From Streptococcus mitis (GTDB lineage Bacteria; Bacillota; Bacilli; Lactobacillales; Streptococcaceae), in NCBI RefSeq assembly GCF_016658865.1, contig NZ_CP067992.1:1569001-1633000 (forward strand): a DNA stretch of 64,000 nt, in the 5' to 3' direction. The position numbers and the translations under genes were made by a program. Shown here piece after piece: positions 8,658-19,274 of the stretch. A model generated the notes under the pieces. That model had not been told where the DNA came from. It saw only the letters and a program-made list of their open reading frames with translations, and did not search any database. Positions within the stretch are counted from its first letter, which is position 1, and each line of letters starts with the position of its first letter.

Positions 8658-9071
8658 ATGAAAAAAATCATCTTCATCAAAAGCATTCAACTCCTTGTCA
8701 TTGATGGAATCATGCTGGCATTTTTGACATTTAAAGAGGGGCTTACTTGGGATTGGATTTTGATTTATAGCGGTTGGCTCATTTTCTTTCATCCTGTGCT
8801 ATTGACCTATCTTTCTAACCAACTTTGTGACCACTTTAGTCACCTCTATTCCCAGATTAGACCGAGATTCTGGCGTTTTGCCTTACAAAGCCTCTTATGG
8901 GATATCTTGATGATTCTCTCCTTGCTGTTTTTAAGGGGTATCCCACTTTTCCTTCAGGGAACTCTCCTCGTCCTAGGACATCTCGTCCCTTCCTATCGCA
9001 TCTGCCAAAGCCTGAAAAGAGATTTCCCCAAGGCCTATCAAGAACCGATTTCATTTTGGAGTATTTTGTAA
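8658..9071 (+). CDS. small four-helix membrane protein, second of a paralogous pair
   Basis: 137 residues, four hydrophobic helices, starting 18 nt after the first copy with its own AAGGAGG site. Positional matches to the upstream gene include the early VID motif, a HFSHLYSQI segment aligned with QFSEIYPQI, and the shared C-terminus I-S-x-W-x-x-L. The pair may form a heteromer. Its function is unknown. Confidence 0.75.
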   Translation: MKKIIFIKSIQLLVIDGIMLAFLTFKEGLTWDWILIYSGWLIFFHPVLLTYLSNQLCDHFSHLYSQIRPRFWRFALQSLLWDILMILSLLFLRGIPLFLQGTLLVLGHLVPSYRICQSLKRDFPKAYQEPISFWSIL

Positions 9072-9073
9072 TA

Positions 9074-9114
9074 GATAAGAAAAACCAAGCCGACTGGGCT
9101 TGGTTTTTCTTATC
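9074..9114. terminator. strong bidirectional terminator
   Basis: Perfect 18-bp inverted repeat (arms 9074-9091 and 9097-9114, core AAAACCAAGCC) with a 5-nt loop and T runs on both strands. The dtd stop codon lies inside the right arm. Confidence 0.9.
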
Positions 9115-9553
9115 TATTTTTAGTATCAAGGATAATGGTAACTGGACCGTCATTGACCAGTTCAACCTGCATATCCGCTCCAAAGATGCCTGTCTGAACG
9201 GGTACTTCTTGCGCTAATTTTTGATTGAATGCATCATAGAAGTCTGATGCCATATCAGGCTTGGCTGCACCTGTAAAGGCTGGACGATTGCCTTTCTTAG
9301 TATCCGCAAAGAGGGTAAACTGAGAAATAGAGAGGATTTCTCCTTCAATATCTTTGACAGACAGGTTCATCTTGCCTTCTGCGTCTGAAAAAATACGCAT
9401 GTTGACCAGTTTTCTCACAGCATAGTCCAAATCTTCCTCTTGGTCTTCTGGTCCAACACCAACCAGCAATAAGAGCCCCTGATTGATTTTTCCCTGAATC
9501 TGACCTTCGATACTAACTTGGGCTTTTGTAACCCGTTGGATAATGATTTTCAT
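9110..9553 (-). CDS. dtd: D-aminoacyl-tRNA deacylase
   Basis: 147-residue DTD that hydrolyses D-amino acids from mischarged tRNA. The two family signatures are present: SQFTLFA near residue 80 and the NDGPVT (Gly-cisPro) motif near 137. It lies 29 nt downstream of rel with no terminator between them, so the two are probably co-transcribed, the usual order in Firmicutes. Confidence 0.95.
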   Translation of the reverse strand: MKIIIQRVTKAQVSIEGQIQGKINQGLLLLVGVGPEDQEEDLDYAVRKLVNMRIFSDAEGKMNLSVKDIEGEILSISQFTLFADTKKGNRPAFTGAAKPDMASDFYDAFNQKLAQEVPVQTGIFGADMQVELVNDGPVTIILDTKNR

Positions 9554-9582
9554 AATAGCCTTTCTAGTAAGAGCTCGGGCAA

Positions 9583-11805
9583 TTAGCCGTTGGTCCGTTT
9601 GACAGAGTAAACTTCTGGTACACTCTTAATCTTGTCCACGACCGTGGTCAATGTAGAGAGGTTGGCAATGCCGAAAGACACATGGATATTAGCAAACTTC
9701 ATATCCTTGGTTGGTTGAGCATTGACCGTTGAAATATTCTTGGTTGTGTTTGAAAGAACTTGCAGTACATCATTCAACAGTCCTGTACGGTTGAGACCGT
9801 AAATATCGATATGGGCCATATACTCCTTACTTGAGCTAGAGTACTGGTCTTCCCACTCCACATCAAGGAGACGTTGCTCGTAGTTTTCTTGGGCGCGCAG
9901 GTTCATACAGTCCACACGGTGAATAGCCACACCACGCCCCTTAGTGATATAGCCAACAATATCGTCACCAGGAACAGGATTACAACACTTGGCAATCCGC
10001 ACTAGGAGACCTGAGGCTCCTTCAATAACCACTCCACCCTCATGCTTAACCTTGAGGGTTTCTTTGTTCTCAACCTTGACCTCGCCACCTTTGACAAGCT
10101 CTTCTGCTTCCGCCTTGGCCTTGGCACGTTCTTCCTCACGGCGTTCCTTTTCAGTCAGACGGTTAAAGACGGTAATCGCACCGATTTCTCCAAAACCAAT
10201 GGCCGCAAAAAGGGATTCTTCTGTCTTGTAGCTAGTCTTTTGCAAAACTTGGTCCATGTGACGCTTGTCCATGAATTTATTGGCCACATAGCCGTTTTCT
10301 TGGAACTGGGCCATCAACATTTCACGACCCTTGTTGACAGATAATTCCTTGTCTTGGTTTTTAAAGAACTGACGAATCTTGTTACGCGCCTTGCTGGTCT
10401 TGACCATATTGAGCCAGTCACGGCTTGGCCCAAAGGAGTTGGGGTTGGTGACAATTTCAACCTGATCCCCTGTCTTGAGCTTGGTTGTCAGTGGAACCAT
10501 ACGACCATTGACCTTGGCACCCGTCGCTTTCTCCCCAACTTTTGTATGGATTTCATAGGCAAAATCAATCGGTCCTGAATCTTTTGGAAGAGAGCGGACA
10601 GCTCCATCTGGGGTAAAGACGTAAATCTCCTCAGCCAGATAGTTTTCCTTAACAGAATCCACAAATTCCTTGGCATCATCAGCCTGGTCTTGGAGCTCCA
10701 TCATCTCCTTGATCCAGTTCATACCAATAGCTGATTCCTTGCTGTTGACCTGCCCCTTAATGCCTTTCTTATAAGCCCAGTGGGCCGCAACCCCATACTC
10801 AGCGACCTCGTGCATTTCCTTAGTTCGAATCTGGAACTCAATAGGCCCTTTTGGCCCATAGACAGTCGTATGGATAGACTGATAACCATTGGCCTTGCGG
10901 TTAGCGATATAGTCTTTGAAACGACCTGGCATTGGTTTCCAAAGCTCATGTACATAACCAAGCATGGCATAAACATCACTTTGAGTATCCAAAATACAAC
11001 GAATGGCAATCAGGTCATAGATTTCCTCAAAACGTTTTCTCTTATCCTGCATTTTGCGGAAAATCGAGTAAATATGCTTGGGACGACCATAAATCTTCCC
11101 TTTCAAGTGACGATCCGTCGTATATTCCTCTAATTTTGTAACTACCTCATCCACCAAGGCTTCACGCTCTCTGCGTTTTTCCTTCATCATATGGGTAATC
11201 TTGTAAAACTCCGTTGGATTAAGATAACGGAAAGATAGGTCTTCCAATTCCCATTTAACGCTAGAAATCCCCAGACGGTGGGCAAGCGGCGCATAGATTT
11301 CCATAGTTTCTTTGGAAATACGCTCCTGCTTGTCTTTTCGAAGATGTTTCAGGGTCCGCATATTGTGTAAGCGGTCAGACAGTTTAACCAAGATAACGCG
11401 GATGTCCTCAGACATGGCCATGAGCATCTTGCGATGATTTTCAGCCAACTGCTCCTCAATTGATTTGTACTCGACCTTACCAAGCTTGGTAACCCCATCA
11501 ACGATTACCCGCACGTCAGGGCCAAACTCTCTTTCCAAATCATCCAGAGTCGCTTCTGTATCTTCTACCACGTCATGCAAGAAACCACAAGCTACCGTTA
11601 CAGCATCCAGCTTGAGCTTAGCTAAAATACCTGCCACTTGGATGGGGTGAATAATATAAGGCTCACCTGATTTGCGATATTGACCACTATGGCATTCCAC
11701 CGCGTAGACCAAGGCCTTATGGACAAAATGGACATCCTCTTCCGTTAAATATTCTTTGGTTAAAGCGACAACTTCTTCGCCTGTTAAATTCACTTCTTTC
11801 GGCAT
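9583..11805 (-). CDS. relA: bifunctional (p)ppGpp synthetase/hydrolase Rel
   Basis: 740-residue long RSH enzyme. An N-terminal HD hydrolase domain shows HPIQVAGIL and FLHDVVEDT (near residue 76). The synthetase domain includes [10 protein letters not shown] and GYQSIHTTV, followed by TGS ([18 protein letters not shown]), a Cys-containing helical region ([10 protein letters not shown]) and a C-terminal ACT domain. Both hydrolase and synthetase motifs look intact, as expected for the single long Rel of a streptococcus. The ribosome site GGAGAG supports the start. Confidence 0.96.
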   Translation of the reverse strand: MPKEVNLTGEEVVALTKEYLTEEDVHFVHKALVYAVECHSGQYRKSGEPYIIHPIQVAGILAKLKLDAVTVACGFLHDVVEDTEATLDDLEREFGPDVRVIVDGVTKLGKVEYKSIEEQLAENHRKMLMAMSEDIRVILVKLSDRLHNMRTLKHLRKDKQERISKETMEIYAPLAHRLGISSVKWELEDLSFRYLNPTEFYKITHMMKEKRREREALVDEVVTKLEEYTTDRHLKGKIYGRPKHIYSIFRKMQDKRKRFEEIYDLIAIRCILDTQSDVYAMLGYVHELWKPMPGRFKDYIANRKANGYQSIHTTVYGPKGPIEFQIRTKEMHEVAEYGVAAHWAYKKGIKGQVNSKESAIGMNWIKEMMELQDQADDAKEFVDSVKENYLAEEIYVFTPDGAVRSLPKDSGPIDFAYEIHTKVGEKATGAKVNGRMVPLTTKLKTGDQVEIVTNPNSFGPSRDWLNMVKTSKARNKIRQFFKNQDKELSVNKGREMLMAQFQENGYVANKFMDKRHMDQVLQKTSYKTEESLFAAIGFGEIGAITVFNRLTEKERREEERAKAKAEAEELVKGGEVKVENKETLKVKHEGGVVIEGASGLLVRIAKCCNPVPGDDIVGYITKGRGVAIHRVDCMNLRAQENYEQRLLDVEWEDQYSSSSKEYMAHIDIYGLNRTGLLNDVLQVLSNTTKNISTVNAQPTKDMKFANIHVSFGIANLSTLTTVVDKIKSVPEVYSVKRTNG

Positions 11806-11893
11806 CTCTACTCTCCAATTCTTCCTACCATTTTATCACTTTTTTAAGAATATGAAAACTAGAAAATTCCCTCTCAATCAATCCACATCTCAA

Positions 11894-11925
11894 AAAACAC
11901 TGCCAGATTTCTCTAGCAGTGTTTT
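11894..11925 (-). terminator. msmK terminator
   Basis: AAAACACTGC / GCAGTGTTTT stem with a 12-nt loop and a T run on the minus strand, 14 bp past the msmK stop. Confidence 0.85.
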
Positions 11926-11939
11926 AAGTTTCTTTTATC

Positions 11940-13070
11940 TTAGTAAACCGTTCTTTCAGTTTCTACATCGAAGAAGTGTGCTTTGTTCAAGTCAAATCCA
12001 AGTTCAACTGTTGCACCTGTTTGCAAGTAGTCACGAGCATCAACTTTGGCAACAAATTCATCTTTACCAACTTGGCAGTAAAGGTGAGATTCTGAACCAA
12101 GCAATTCTGATACTGAGATAGTAGCTTTGACAACTGATTCTGGGAATGTTTCAAGGAAAGCAGGTTCTGCATTCACGTCTTCTGGACGGATACCGAAGAT
12201 TAATTCTTTACCTTCGTAGCCTTTTTCACGAAGAACTTTCAAAGCACCTTCTGGAACTTTCAAACGGAAACCGTCAGAAACAATTTCGCTACCAACCAAT
12301 TTCACATTGATGAAGTTCATAGCTGGGCTTCCGATGAAGCCTGCTACGAATTTATTAACTGGGTTTTTGTAAACTTCTTGAGGAGTACCGATTTGTTCTA
12401 CACGTCCGATAGTACCTGTACCAGCAGGGTTCTTAGTTGCTGACATGATAACGATACGGTCTGCCAGTGTCATCGCTTCTGTTTGGTCGTGAGTTACGTA
12501 GATAGTTGTAGCTCCGATACGACGGTGGATTTTCGCAATTTCAGCACGCATTGATACACGAAGTTTGGCATCCAAGTTTGACAAAGGTTCGTCCATCAAG
12601 AACACTTTTGCATCACGGACGATTGCACGACCCATGGCAACACGTTGACGTTGACCACCTGAAAGGTCAGCTGGTTTACGTTCCAAGAATTCTTTCAATC
12701 CAAGGATTTCAGCTGCTTCTTGCACACGTTTGTCGATGTCTTCCTTGCTGTATTTACGCAATTTCAAACCGAAAGCCATGTTGTCATAAACAGTCATATG
12801 TGGGTAAAGAGCGTAGTTTTGGAATACCATGGCAATGTCACGGTCTTTTGGAGCTACGTCGTTGACAACCACGCCATCGATAGATGCAGTTCCTTCTGTG
12901 ATATCTTCAAGACCAGCAATCATACGAAGAGTTGTTGATTTACCACATCCTGAAGGACCTACGAAAACGATAAATTCTTTGTCTTTGATGTCCAAGTTGA
13001 AGTCTTCAACTGAGTAGTGTTCGCTGTTTGGATATTTTTTGTAAATATTTTTAAGATTCAATTCTACCAT
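11940..13070 (-). CDS. msmK: ATP-binding subunit shared by carbohydrate ABC transporters
   Basis: 376-residue MalK/MsmK-type ATPase. Motifs are Walker [11 protein letters not shown] near residue 37, signature [10 protein letters not shown], Walker B VFLMDEP and the regulatory C-terminal OB domain with FGIRPEDV. It has no adjacent permease genes, matching the streptococcal MsmK that energises several sugar transporters in trans. A CcpA-type cre sits at its promoter. Confidence 0.93.
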   Translation of the reverse strand: MVELNLKNIYKKYPNSEHYSVEDFNLDIKDKEFIVFVGPSGCGKSTTLRMIAGLEDITEGTASIDGVVVNDVAPKDRDIAMVFQNYALYPHMTVYDNMAFGLKLRKYSKEDIDKRVQEAAEILGLKEFLERKPADLSGGQRQRVAMGRAIVRDAKVFLMDEPLSNLDAKLRVSMRAEIAKIHRRIGATTIYVTHDQTEAMTLADRIVIMSATKNPAGTGTIGRVEQIGTPQEVYKNPVNKFVAGFIGSPAMNFINVKLVGSEIVSDGFRLKVPEGALKVLREKGYEGKELIFGIRPEDVNAEPAFLETFPESVVKATISVSELLGSESHLYCQVGKDEFVAKVDARDYLQTGATVELGFDLNKAHFFDVETERTVY

Positions 13071-13102
13071 GAGGTGAACTCCTTTTGTCTTTTGATAGTT
13101 TT

Positions 13103-13124
13103 ATTATAGATGAAAACGCTTTAC
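13103..13124 (-). promoter_or_regulatory. msmK promoter with overlapping cre
   Basis: -10 TATAAT on the minus strand at 13103-13108. Immediately upstream, TGAAAACGCTTTAC (13111-13124) fits the cre consensus (TGWAANCGNTNNCA) except at the edge. This position, between -10 and -35, predicts repression by CcpA. Confidence 0.65.
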
Positions 13125-13155
13125 TTTTCTATGGCAAGATGACCAAAAAAATAAA

Positions 13156-13184
13156 AAAGTTCTGTGCAACTTGCACAAAACTTT
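13156..13184 (-). terminator. terminator of the leftward cys/mrnC cluster
   Basis: TGCACA-type stem (AAAGTTCTGTGCA / TGCACAAAACTTT, one mismatch) followed by T runs on the minus strand. The stop codon of the PucR-type gene is inside the stem. Confidence 0.8.
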
Positions 13185-14052
13185 ATAAAATATCTGGTAA
13201 AATCAATTGATAACACAGGGTCAAGTCAGTCAATTCCTTCAACTGAAGCCCTGTCAATTCTTCCCATTTATCAATCTTGTATTGAAGAGAATTACGGTGC
13301 AGATAGAGTTGCTGGGCTGTTTTAGTTAAGACAGCACTATTTTCCCAAAGAGAGAGAATGATTTCCTGAATCTGGTCCTGATCCAAAATCATCTGGTGTA
13401 GACACTCCTTGATTGCCTTCAAGTTCACGAGTCTTTCTCCCATACTCCAAAGATAGAGCTGAGAAAAAGTATGGACACCTTGGTGACCCTGACGCCACCA
13501 AGTCTTAAATAAATCCCGCTCTGCTTTGATTAAGTCTGATAGGGTTTGATGTCCTGTCTGAGACCAAACCTGTCCTAACATGATAGACAGACGCAGTCCA
13601 AAGTCATACTCAACCGCTTCAATCGTATCACTTAAAATAGCTCGTACAGACGTGTACTTATCTTGTTGAAGCACGAAAACATAATCCTGAGCTCCGACCT
13701 GAATCACAGTCTGACAGTTCGGAAAAAGAGTCCGCATCATATCCAGCCAAGAGGATAGATTTTCCTGTTGAAAATAGGATAAATGACAATAGACCAATTG
13801 AATCTTTTTAAAAATTTGGGGAGCTTGTCCCTTTCCTTCAACCAAATAAGAATACCAAGGATTGGTAGAATTGCCTTGCTTTTCCTGGGTCAAAAGGGCA
13901 ACCAGCTGCTTTTCACGCTCGCTGAGCCCAGCTTCCTCCAGCAAAATCCACTGCTGAGAAGCTAAAGGGAGTGTGAGATAGCCCTCTTTCTCTACTGGTT
14001 GGTCTGAAATCCGAGCTTCAGGAAACCAGTCTTGTAGTTCTTTTGCCATCAT
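13183..14052 (-). CDS. PucR/CdaR-type helix-turn-helix regulator
   Basis: 289 residues. The C-terminal 50 or so residues match the PucR-type HTH (HTH_30): QQLYLHRNSLQYKIDKWEE followed by a TDLTLCYQLIL helix. This is the conserved end of regulators for purine and sugar-diacid use and related pathways. The upstream part has no recognisable sensor signature. It starts 3 nt after mrnC (GGAGG site inside mrnC), so it is the last gene of the cysS-mrnC unit. Its target is not evident; msmK is adjacent downstream but has its own promoter. Confidence 0.7.
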   Translation of the reverse strand: MMAKELQDWFPEARISDQPVEKEGYLTLPLASQQWILLEEAGLSEREKQLVALLTQEKQGNSTNPWYSYLVEGKGQAPQIFKKIQLVYCHLSYFQQENLSSWLDMMRTLFPNCQTVIQVGAQDYVFVLQQDKYTSVRAILSDTIEAVEYDFGLRLSIMLGQVWSQTGHQTLSDLIKAERDLFKTWWRQGHQGVHTFSQLYLWSMGERLVNLKAIKECLHQMILDQDQIQEIILSLWENSAVLTKTAQQLYLHRNSLQYKIDKWEELTGLQLKELTDLTLCYQLILPDIL

Positions 14053-14055
14053 GTC

Positions 14056-14442
14056 CTAGTCCTCCACTTTTTGGATACACCACGAAATCAAGCTCTCAAG
14101 ACGTTCCAGATTTTCAGTCATATGGAGATAGCCCATGACTGCTTCAAAACCTGTGGACATACGGTAAGTTACCACATCGGCATTTTTGGCCTTGGTGTGA
14201 CTATTGGTATTGCGGCCACGTTTGTAGATTTCTTCTTCTTTTTCCGTTAAGACCTGCTCATCCAACATAAGAGAAATCAGGCGAGCCTGAGCTTTGGCTG
14301 ACACATACTTGGTCGCTTCTTGGTGAAGTTTATTGGGTTTGGTCATACCTTTGAGGATGAGGTGACGGCGAATATACATAGAATACACCGCATCCCCCTC
14401 AAAGGCTAGCGCAATCCCGTTAATGAGATTGACATCAATCAC
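14056..14442 (-). CDS. mrnC: Mini-ribonuclease III
   Basis: 128-residue RNase III catalytic domain without an RNA-binding domain, which matures 23S rRNA. Visible motifs are ALAFEGDAVYSMYIR near residue 10 and the basic loop RGRNTNSHTKAKNADV. The start is GTG at 14442, overlapping the cysS stop by 8 nt with GAGG upstream. The cysS-mrnC order is conserved in Firmicutes. Confidence 0.94.
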   Translation of the reverse strand: MIDVNLINGIALAFEGDAVYSMYIRRHLILKGMTKPNKLHQEATKYVSAKAQARLISLMLDEQVLTEKEEEIYKRGRNTNSHTKAKNADVVTYRMSTGFEAVMGYLHMTENLERLESLISWCIQKVED

Positions 14443-15778
14443 GTGTCCACCTCACTCCATCTTTGGTGTCAAGGAGCTTAATCCCTTGAGCAGCCAATTG
14501 GTCACGAATATGATCCGCTGTCGCAAAGTCACGATTAGCACGCGCTTCTTGGCGTTTTTGGATCAAGTCTTCAATCTCTGCATCCAAAACTTCCTCAATA
14601 AAGACAATTCCAAAGACCTCTAACATAGCTGCAAGAGCTTCCTTAACACTTGCATCATAGTTACCTGAGTTAATCCATTTGGCCATTTCAAAAACAACTG
14701 TGATACCGTTGGCAGCGTTAAAATCTTCATCCATAGCTGCTACAAACTTGTCTTTAAAGGTTTGTAACTCTTTGACATCCACTTTTCCTGTAAACGGTTG
14801 CTCATAAGTGTTCTTCAAATACTTGAGATTGGTCTCGGCATCGCGAACTGCTTTTTCCGTAAAGTTGATAGGCTTACGGTAATGTTGTGTCGCAAAGAAG
14901 AAACGAAGCACTTGACCATCAAGAGTTTTGAGGGCATCATGAACAGTGATAAAGTTCCCCAAAGACTTAGACATCTTGACATTATCGATATTGACAAAGC
15001 CATTGTGCATCCAGTAGTTGGCAAAGGTCTGACCTGTTTTGGCTTCTGACTGGGCAATTTCATTGGTGTGGTGTGGAAACTCTAGGTCGGCTCCACCACC
15101 GTGAATATCAATGGTATCACCTAAAATCTCTGTCGACATGACTGAACACTCGATGTGCCAGCCCGGACGACCAGGTCCCCAAGGACTGTCCCAAAAAATC
15201 TCGCCTGATTTGGCAGATTTCCAGAGGGCAAAGTCTACAGGATTTTCCTTACGACCTGTTTCTTCATCGGTACGACCTGAAGCACCCAGCTCCAAATCTT
15301 CCAAGGTTTTATTAGCCAATTTGGCATAGTTGTGAGATTTTTCCACACGGAAATAGACATCTCCTTGACTCTCGTAGGCAAAGCCTTTTTCAATCAAGTC
15401 TTCCACAAAGCGGATGATGTCAGCCATAAACTCCACCACACGAGGATGGCGGGTCGCAGGTTTGACGCCCAAGGCTGTCACATCCTCACGAAAGGCAGCG
15501 ATGTACTTGTCCGCAACCTCCTGAGGCGTGATACCTTCTTCCTTGGCACGGTTGATAATCTTATCATCCACATCCGTAAAATTGGAAATATAGGCAACCT
15601 CGTACCCACGATACTCAAAATAGCGACGAATGGTATCAAAAGCCACTGTTGAGCGGGCATTCCCCACGTGGATATAGTTGTACACGGTTGGCCCACAAAC
15701 ATACATCTTGACCTTGCCGTCCTCAATCGGGACAAACTCTCGCAAATCACGAGACATGGTGTCGTAAATTTTAATCAT
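14435..15778 (-). CDS. cysS: cysteinyl-tRNA synthetase
   Basis: 447-residue class I synthetase. Motifs are HIGH-type HVGNARS, KMSKSLGN, zinc ligands in MYVCGPT, ECSVMS and HGGGADLEFPHH. I chose ATG 15778 (MIKIYDTMSR), which matches the family N-terminus; an in-frame TTG ten codons upstream has no better ribosome site. No Shine-Dalgarno sequence is obvious at either start. It lies downstream of cysE, separated by 235 bp that include a terminator-like hairpin. Confidence 0.95.
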   Translation of the reverse strand: MIKIYDTMSRDLREFVPIEDGKVKMYVCGPTVYNYIHVGNARSTVAFDTIRRYFEYRGYEVAYISNFTDVDDKIINRAKEEGITPQEVADKYIAAFREDVTALGVKPATRHPRVVEFMADIIRFVEDLIEKGFAYESQGDVYFRVEKSHNYAKLANKTLEDLELGASGRTDEETGRKENPVDFALWKSAKSGEIFWDSPWGPGRPGWHIECSVMSTEILGDTIDIHGGGADLEFPHHTNEIAQSEAKTGQTFANYWMHNGFVNIDNVKMSKSLGNFITVHDALKTLDGQVLRFFFATQHYRKPINFTEKAVRDAETNLKYLKNTYEQPFTGKVDVKELQTFKDKFVAAMDEDFNAANGITVVFEMAKWINSGNYDASVKEALAAMLEVFGIVFIEEVLDAEIEDLIQKRQEARANRDFATADHIRDQLAAQGIKLLDTKDGVRWTRD

Positions 15779-15921
15779 AAAATAATAGTCAGGAAAACCA
15801 AAATCCAAGAACAGTTAGTTTCATTACTAAGAATTCAATTGAATTTCAGTCCGAATATCTCTACACTTCGGAATCCCTTGCTCCTTTCTAAAAAGTAAAA
15901 GAAGAATCAAATAAATGCAAG

Positions 15922-15945
15922 AAAAGGGCTGACAGTCGCCCTTTT
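15922..15945 (-). terminator. cysE terminator or attenuator
   Basis: AAAAGGGC / GCCCTTTT stem with an 8-nt loop, T-rich on the minus strand, between cysE and cysS. No T-box specifier or antiterminator (TGGNACCGCG-like) sequence is visible. Confidence 0.7.
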
Positions 15946-16013
15946 GCTTTACGACCTACTCAGTCGAATATCGTCTTTTAAAAAATGTTAATAGATAAAA
16001 GAATCATCATAAA

Positions 16014-16631
16014 TTAGAGCCCAGACGATCTGTGACTGGCTTCTTTAGCCTGCTCAAGTTTATTAACGTAGTACTCTCGTCTTTCTTCAACTTCATGAAT
16101 CGTTGGCTCATCCTTCTGTCCATGAACTCGGACGATCTTAGCAGGAATTCCAACCACTGTCACATCACTTGGAACATCTGCAACAACTACTGCTGCTGCA
16201 CCGACTTTGGCATTTTCACCGATTTCAACGGGTCCAATGACTTGGGCATGAGCGGATATAAGCGCTCCTTTGCGAACGGTAGGATGGCGTTTGCCACAGT
16301 CTTTCCCTGTTCCCCCAAGAGTCACTCCATGATAAAGGAGAACACCTTTTTCAACAATCGCTGTCTCCCCAATCACCAAACCAGAGCCATGGTCGATAAA
16401 GACCCCTGAATCGATCTGGGCACCTGGATGAATCTCAATCTGAGTCCAAAAGCGCCAAAACTGACTGTGCATACGAGCCAAGAGTTTGAAGCCATGCTTC
16501 CAGAGAAAATGCGAAAGACGGTGGGCCGCCAAGGCCTTGACACCTGGATAAGTCAGCAAAACCTCCAAAGTGGTGCGGGCCGCTGGATCATTTTCTTTTA
16601 CGATATCAATGGTTTCGCGCCACCATCCCAT
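16014..16631 (-). CDS. cysE: serine O-acetyltransferase
   Basis: 205-residue hexapeptide-repeat acyltransferase making O-acetylserine for cysteine synthesis. The left-handed beta-helix runs from IHPGAQIDSGVFIDHGSG (catalytic Asp/His region) through GETAIVEKG, HGVTLGGTG and GENAKVGAAAVV. GGAGA precedes the ATG by 6 nt. It lies 15 nt downstream of pnp, in one operon with it, an arrangement found in other streptococci. Confidence 0.94.
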   Translation of the reverse strand: MGWWRETIDIVKENDPAARTTLEVLLTYPGVKALAAHRLSHFLWKHGFKLLARMHSQFWRFWTQIEIHPGAQIDSGVFIDHGSGLVIGETAIVEKGVLLYHGVTLGGTGKDCGKRHPTVRKGALISAHAQVIGPVEIGENAKVGAAAVVVADVPSDVTVVGIPAKIVRVHGQKDEPTIHEVEERREYYVNKLEQAKEASHRSSGL

Positions 16632-16646
16632 ACATTTCTCCTTTTC

Positions 16647-18860
16647 TTATTCTAAATCTTTTGGTGTTTCTGTAAATTCTTTCTTAGGTTTGTGGTCCTT
16701 GTGATGACGTGGGCGGTGAGGTCTCTCAGACTTTTCGCCTTTTTCATCACGTTCAGGTTTTGGAGGACGAGGAAGAAGAGCTTTCATAGAAGCATCCACA
16801 CGTCCTTTTTCATCAATCTTGATAACCTTAACATCAACTTCATCCCCGATTGCTACCAAGTCTTCGACATTATTGGTACGCGTCCATGCCATCTCAGAGA
16901 TATGAACAAGGGCATCTGTCTTATCAAAGAGGTTGACAAAGGCACCAAATTTCTCGATACGAACGACTTTAGCACGGTAAACTTCGTCCACTTTCGCTTC
17001 ACGAACCAAACCAGCAATAATTTCTTTAGCACGGTTGATGGCATCTTGGTCACTAGAGTAGATAGATACATTTCCTTCTTCGTCGATATCAATCTTAACG
17101 CCTGTTTCAGCGATAATCTTGTCGATGGTTTCTCCACCCTTACCGATGACAATCTTGATCTTGTCCACATCAATCTTGATGGTATCAATTTTCGGAGCAG
17201 TTGGAGCCAATTCTGGACGAACTTCTGGAATGGTTGCTTCAATCACATCAAGGATTTCAAAACGCGCTTTCTTGGCTTGAGCAAGTGCTTCTGTCAAGAT
17301 TTCTGCAGTAATCCCTTGAATTTTGATATCCATTTGTAGGGCTGTAATCCCGTCACGAGTACCAGCAACCTTAAAGTCCATGTCTCCAAAGTGGTCTTCC
17401 AAACCTTGTATATCTGTCAAGACTGTATAGTTGTTTCCATCTGAGATGAGACCCATGGCGATTCCTGCTACTGGCGCCTTGATTGGCACACCACCAGCCA
17501 TAAGTGCAAGCGTTCCCGCACAGATAGAAGCTTGAGATGAAGAACCATTTGATTCCAAGACCTCAGCTACCAAGCGGATAGCATATGGGAATTCTTCCAA
17601 GCTTGGCAAAACTTGAGCAAGGGCACGCTCACCGAGAGCACCGTGACCAATTTCACGACGACCTGGCGCACCGTAACGACCAGTTTCCCCTACAGAATAT
17701 TGAGGGAAGTTATAGTGATGCATAAAGCGTTTCTTGTACTCAGGATCCAAGCCATCGATGATTTGAGTTTCCCCCATCGGAGCCAAGGTCAAGACTGAAA
17801 GAGCCTGAGTTTGACCACGAGTGAAGAGACCAGAACCGTGTACACGAGGAAGGAAGTCAACAACCGCATCCAAAGGACGGATTTCATCGACCTTACGACC
17901 ATCAGGGCGAACCTTGTCTTCTGTAATCAAACGACGCACTTCAGCGTGTTCCATTTGTTCCAAGATTTCAGCAACATCACGCATGATACGGTCAAATTCT
18001 TCATGATCTGCATATTTTTCTTCGTAAACAGCAGTTACTTGATCCTTAACTGCTTGTGTTGCAGCTTCACGTGCCAATTTTTCTTCTACTTGAACTGCCT
18101 TTTGAAGGTCGCTGTTGTAGGCTGCGATGATTTCAGCTTGCAATTCAGCGTCCACATGAAGCAATTCTACTTCTGCTTTTTCCTTACCAACTGCAGCAAC
18201 GATTTCTTCTTGGAAGGCAATCAATTCTTTAACTGCTTCGTGCCCTTTAAGGAGAGCTTCCAACATGATTTCTTCTGACAATTCTTTAGCACCAGATTCT
18301 ACCATGTTGATGGCGTGTTTGGTACCAGCTACTGTCAATTCAAGGAGAGATCGCTCTGCTTGTTCTTGACTTGGGTTGATAATGATTTCACCGTTGACAT
18401 AGCCCACCTGTACCCCAGCAATTGGTCCATCAAATGGAATATCTGAAATGGAAAGTGCCAAGGATGAACCAAACATAGCTGCCATTGGTGCAGATGCATT
18501 TTCATCATAAGAAAGCACGGTGTTGATGACCTGTACTTCATTACGGAAACCTTCCGCAAACATGGGACGGATTGGACGGTCAATCAAACGCGCTGTCAAA
18601 GTCGCATCTGTTGAAGGACGTCCTTCACGCTTCATAAAGCCACCAGGAAACTTCCCAGCCGCATACATTTTTTCTTCGTAGTTGACTTGGAGAGGGAAGA
18701 AATCTCCAGTTGCCATTTTCTTAGACATAACGGCCGCAGTCAAGACAGTTGACTCACCGTAACGCACGACAACAGAACCATTTGCCTGCTTAGCAACCTG
18801 ACCAGTCTCTACGATTAACTCACGACCCGCAAAAGTCGTTTGAAACACTTGTTTTGTCAT
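16647..18860 (-). CDS. pnp: polynucleotide phosphorylase
   Basis: 737 residues. ATG 18860 ([15 protein letters not shown]) follows AGGGG and is the family start; the open frame continues 54 codons upstream but without family resemblance. It has two RNase PH domains ([10 protein letters not shown] and related catalytic segments), then KH ([13 protein letters not shown]) and S1 ([14 protein letters not shown]), and a His/Lys/Arg-rich tail. It degrades mRNA 3'-5' by phosphorolysis. The 5' region holds a long imperfect hairpin. Confidence 0.95.
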   Translation of the reverse strand: MTKQVFQTTFAGRELIVETGQVAKQANGSVVVRYGESTVLTAAVMSKKMATGDFFPLQVNYEEKMYAAGKFPGGFMKREGRPSTDATLTARLIDRPIRPMFAEGFRNEVQVINTVLSYDENASAPMAAMFGSSLALSISDIPFDGPIAGVQVGYVNGEIIINPSQEQAERSLLELTVAGTKHAINMVESGAKELSEEIMLEALLKGHEAVKELIAFQEEIVAAVGKEKAEVELLHVDAELQAEIIAAYNSDLQKAVQVEEKLAREAATQAVKDQVTAVYEEKYADHEEFDRIMRDVAEILEQMEHAEVRRLITEDKVRPDGRKVDEIRPLDAVVDFLPRVHGSGLFTRGQTQALSVLTLAPMGETQIIDGLDPEYKKRFMHHYNFPQYSVGETGRYGAPGRREIGHGALGERALAQVLPSLEEFPYAIRLVAEVLESNGSSSQASICAGTLALMAGGVPIKAPVAGIAMGLISDGNNYTVLTDIQGLEDHFGDMDFKVAGTRDGITALQMDIKIQGITAEILTEALAQAKKARFEILDVIEATIPEVRPELAPTAPKIDTIKIDVDKIKIVIGKGGETIDKIIAETGVKIDIDEEGNVSIYSSDQDAINRAKEIIAGLVREAKVDEVYRAKVVRIEKFGAFVNLFDKTDALVHISEMAWTRTNNVEDLVAIGDEVDVKVIKIDEKGRVDASMKALLPRPPKPERDEKGEKSERPHRPRHHKDHKPKKEFTETPKDLE

Positions 18861-19274
18861 TTTAATCCCCTTTGGATTGATGAAATTATACGCCTTGCCT
18901 ACAAAGATCAAGATATTTTGGACGGTTCGGCTTGCCGAACATTTCTGTAGAAAAATAGGAAGATGACGCCGCACTCGATGAGTGCTAGGAAGCTTATCTT
19001 TTTTCCTAAGAAATGAGGTCAAAATTCAATTAAGAATCTTTGATAGCGTGAAATATCTTTTAAATACTCACTCTGTTCGTGTTTTTTGAAACACACATTA
19101 TCAGATTTTGTTTAAAAAATAATCAACTTTAAACAAACTTCTACAACCTAAATACCCTCATCTTTGTATCAAGTACGTACAGAGTCTATTTTATCATATT
19201 TTTCTTAAAAAGTACGGTCTTTACCATTAAAAAGGAACCATTCCCCTCACCTGAGAAGAATGGTTTGCTTTTTA
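18861..19274. other. metF-pnp intergenic region with pnp leader hairpins
   Basis: 414 bp. It holds a TATAAT on the minus strand at 18885-18890 (candidate pnp -10, weak -35), a GTTCGG-CTTG-CCGAAC hairpin (18925-18940) and a long imperfect hairpin (18941-19014) built from ATTTCT/AGAAAT, TAGGAA/TTCCTA and GCACT/AGTGC. A 9-bp outer repeat AAGATATTT (18910-18918) / AAATATCTT (19051-19059) encloses them. The metF terminator is at 19236-19265. Confidence 0.6.
19236..19265 (-). terminator. metEF terminator
   Basis: AACCATTC / GAATGGTT stem, then CCTTTTTAAT on the minus strand, just past the metF stop. Confidence 0.75.

Noticed and set aside
15779..16013. T-box riboswitch before cysS
   Set aside because: A terminator hairpin is present, but no antiterminator consensus or specifier stem is visible, and the hairpin fits as the cysE terminator.
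16692..17339. 215-codon open frame opposite pnp, and similar long frames opposite metE, psaA and rel
   Set aside because: They lie antisense to strongly conserved genes, lack ribosome sites, and have compositions expected from codon bias on the other strand.
18861..19022. N-terminal extension of the pnp reading frame by 54 codons
   Set aside because: It does not resemble PNPase, runs through hairpins and a candidate promoter, and the ATG at 18860 has a good ribosome site and matches the family start.
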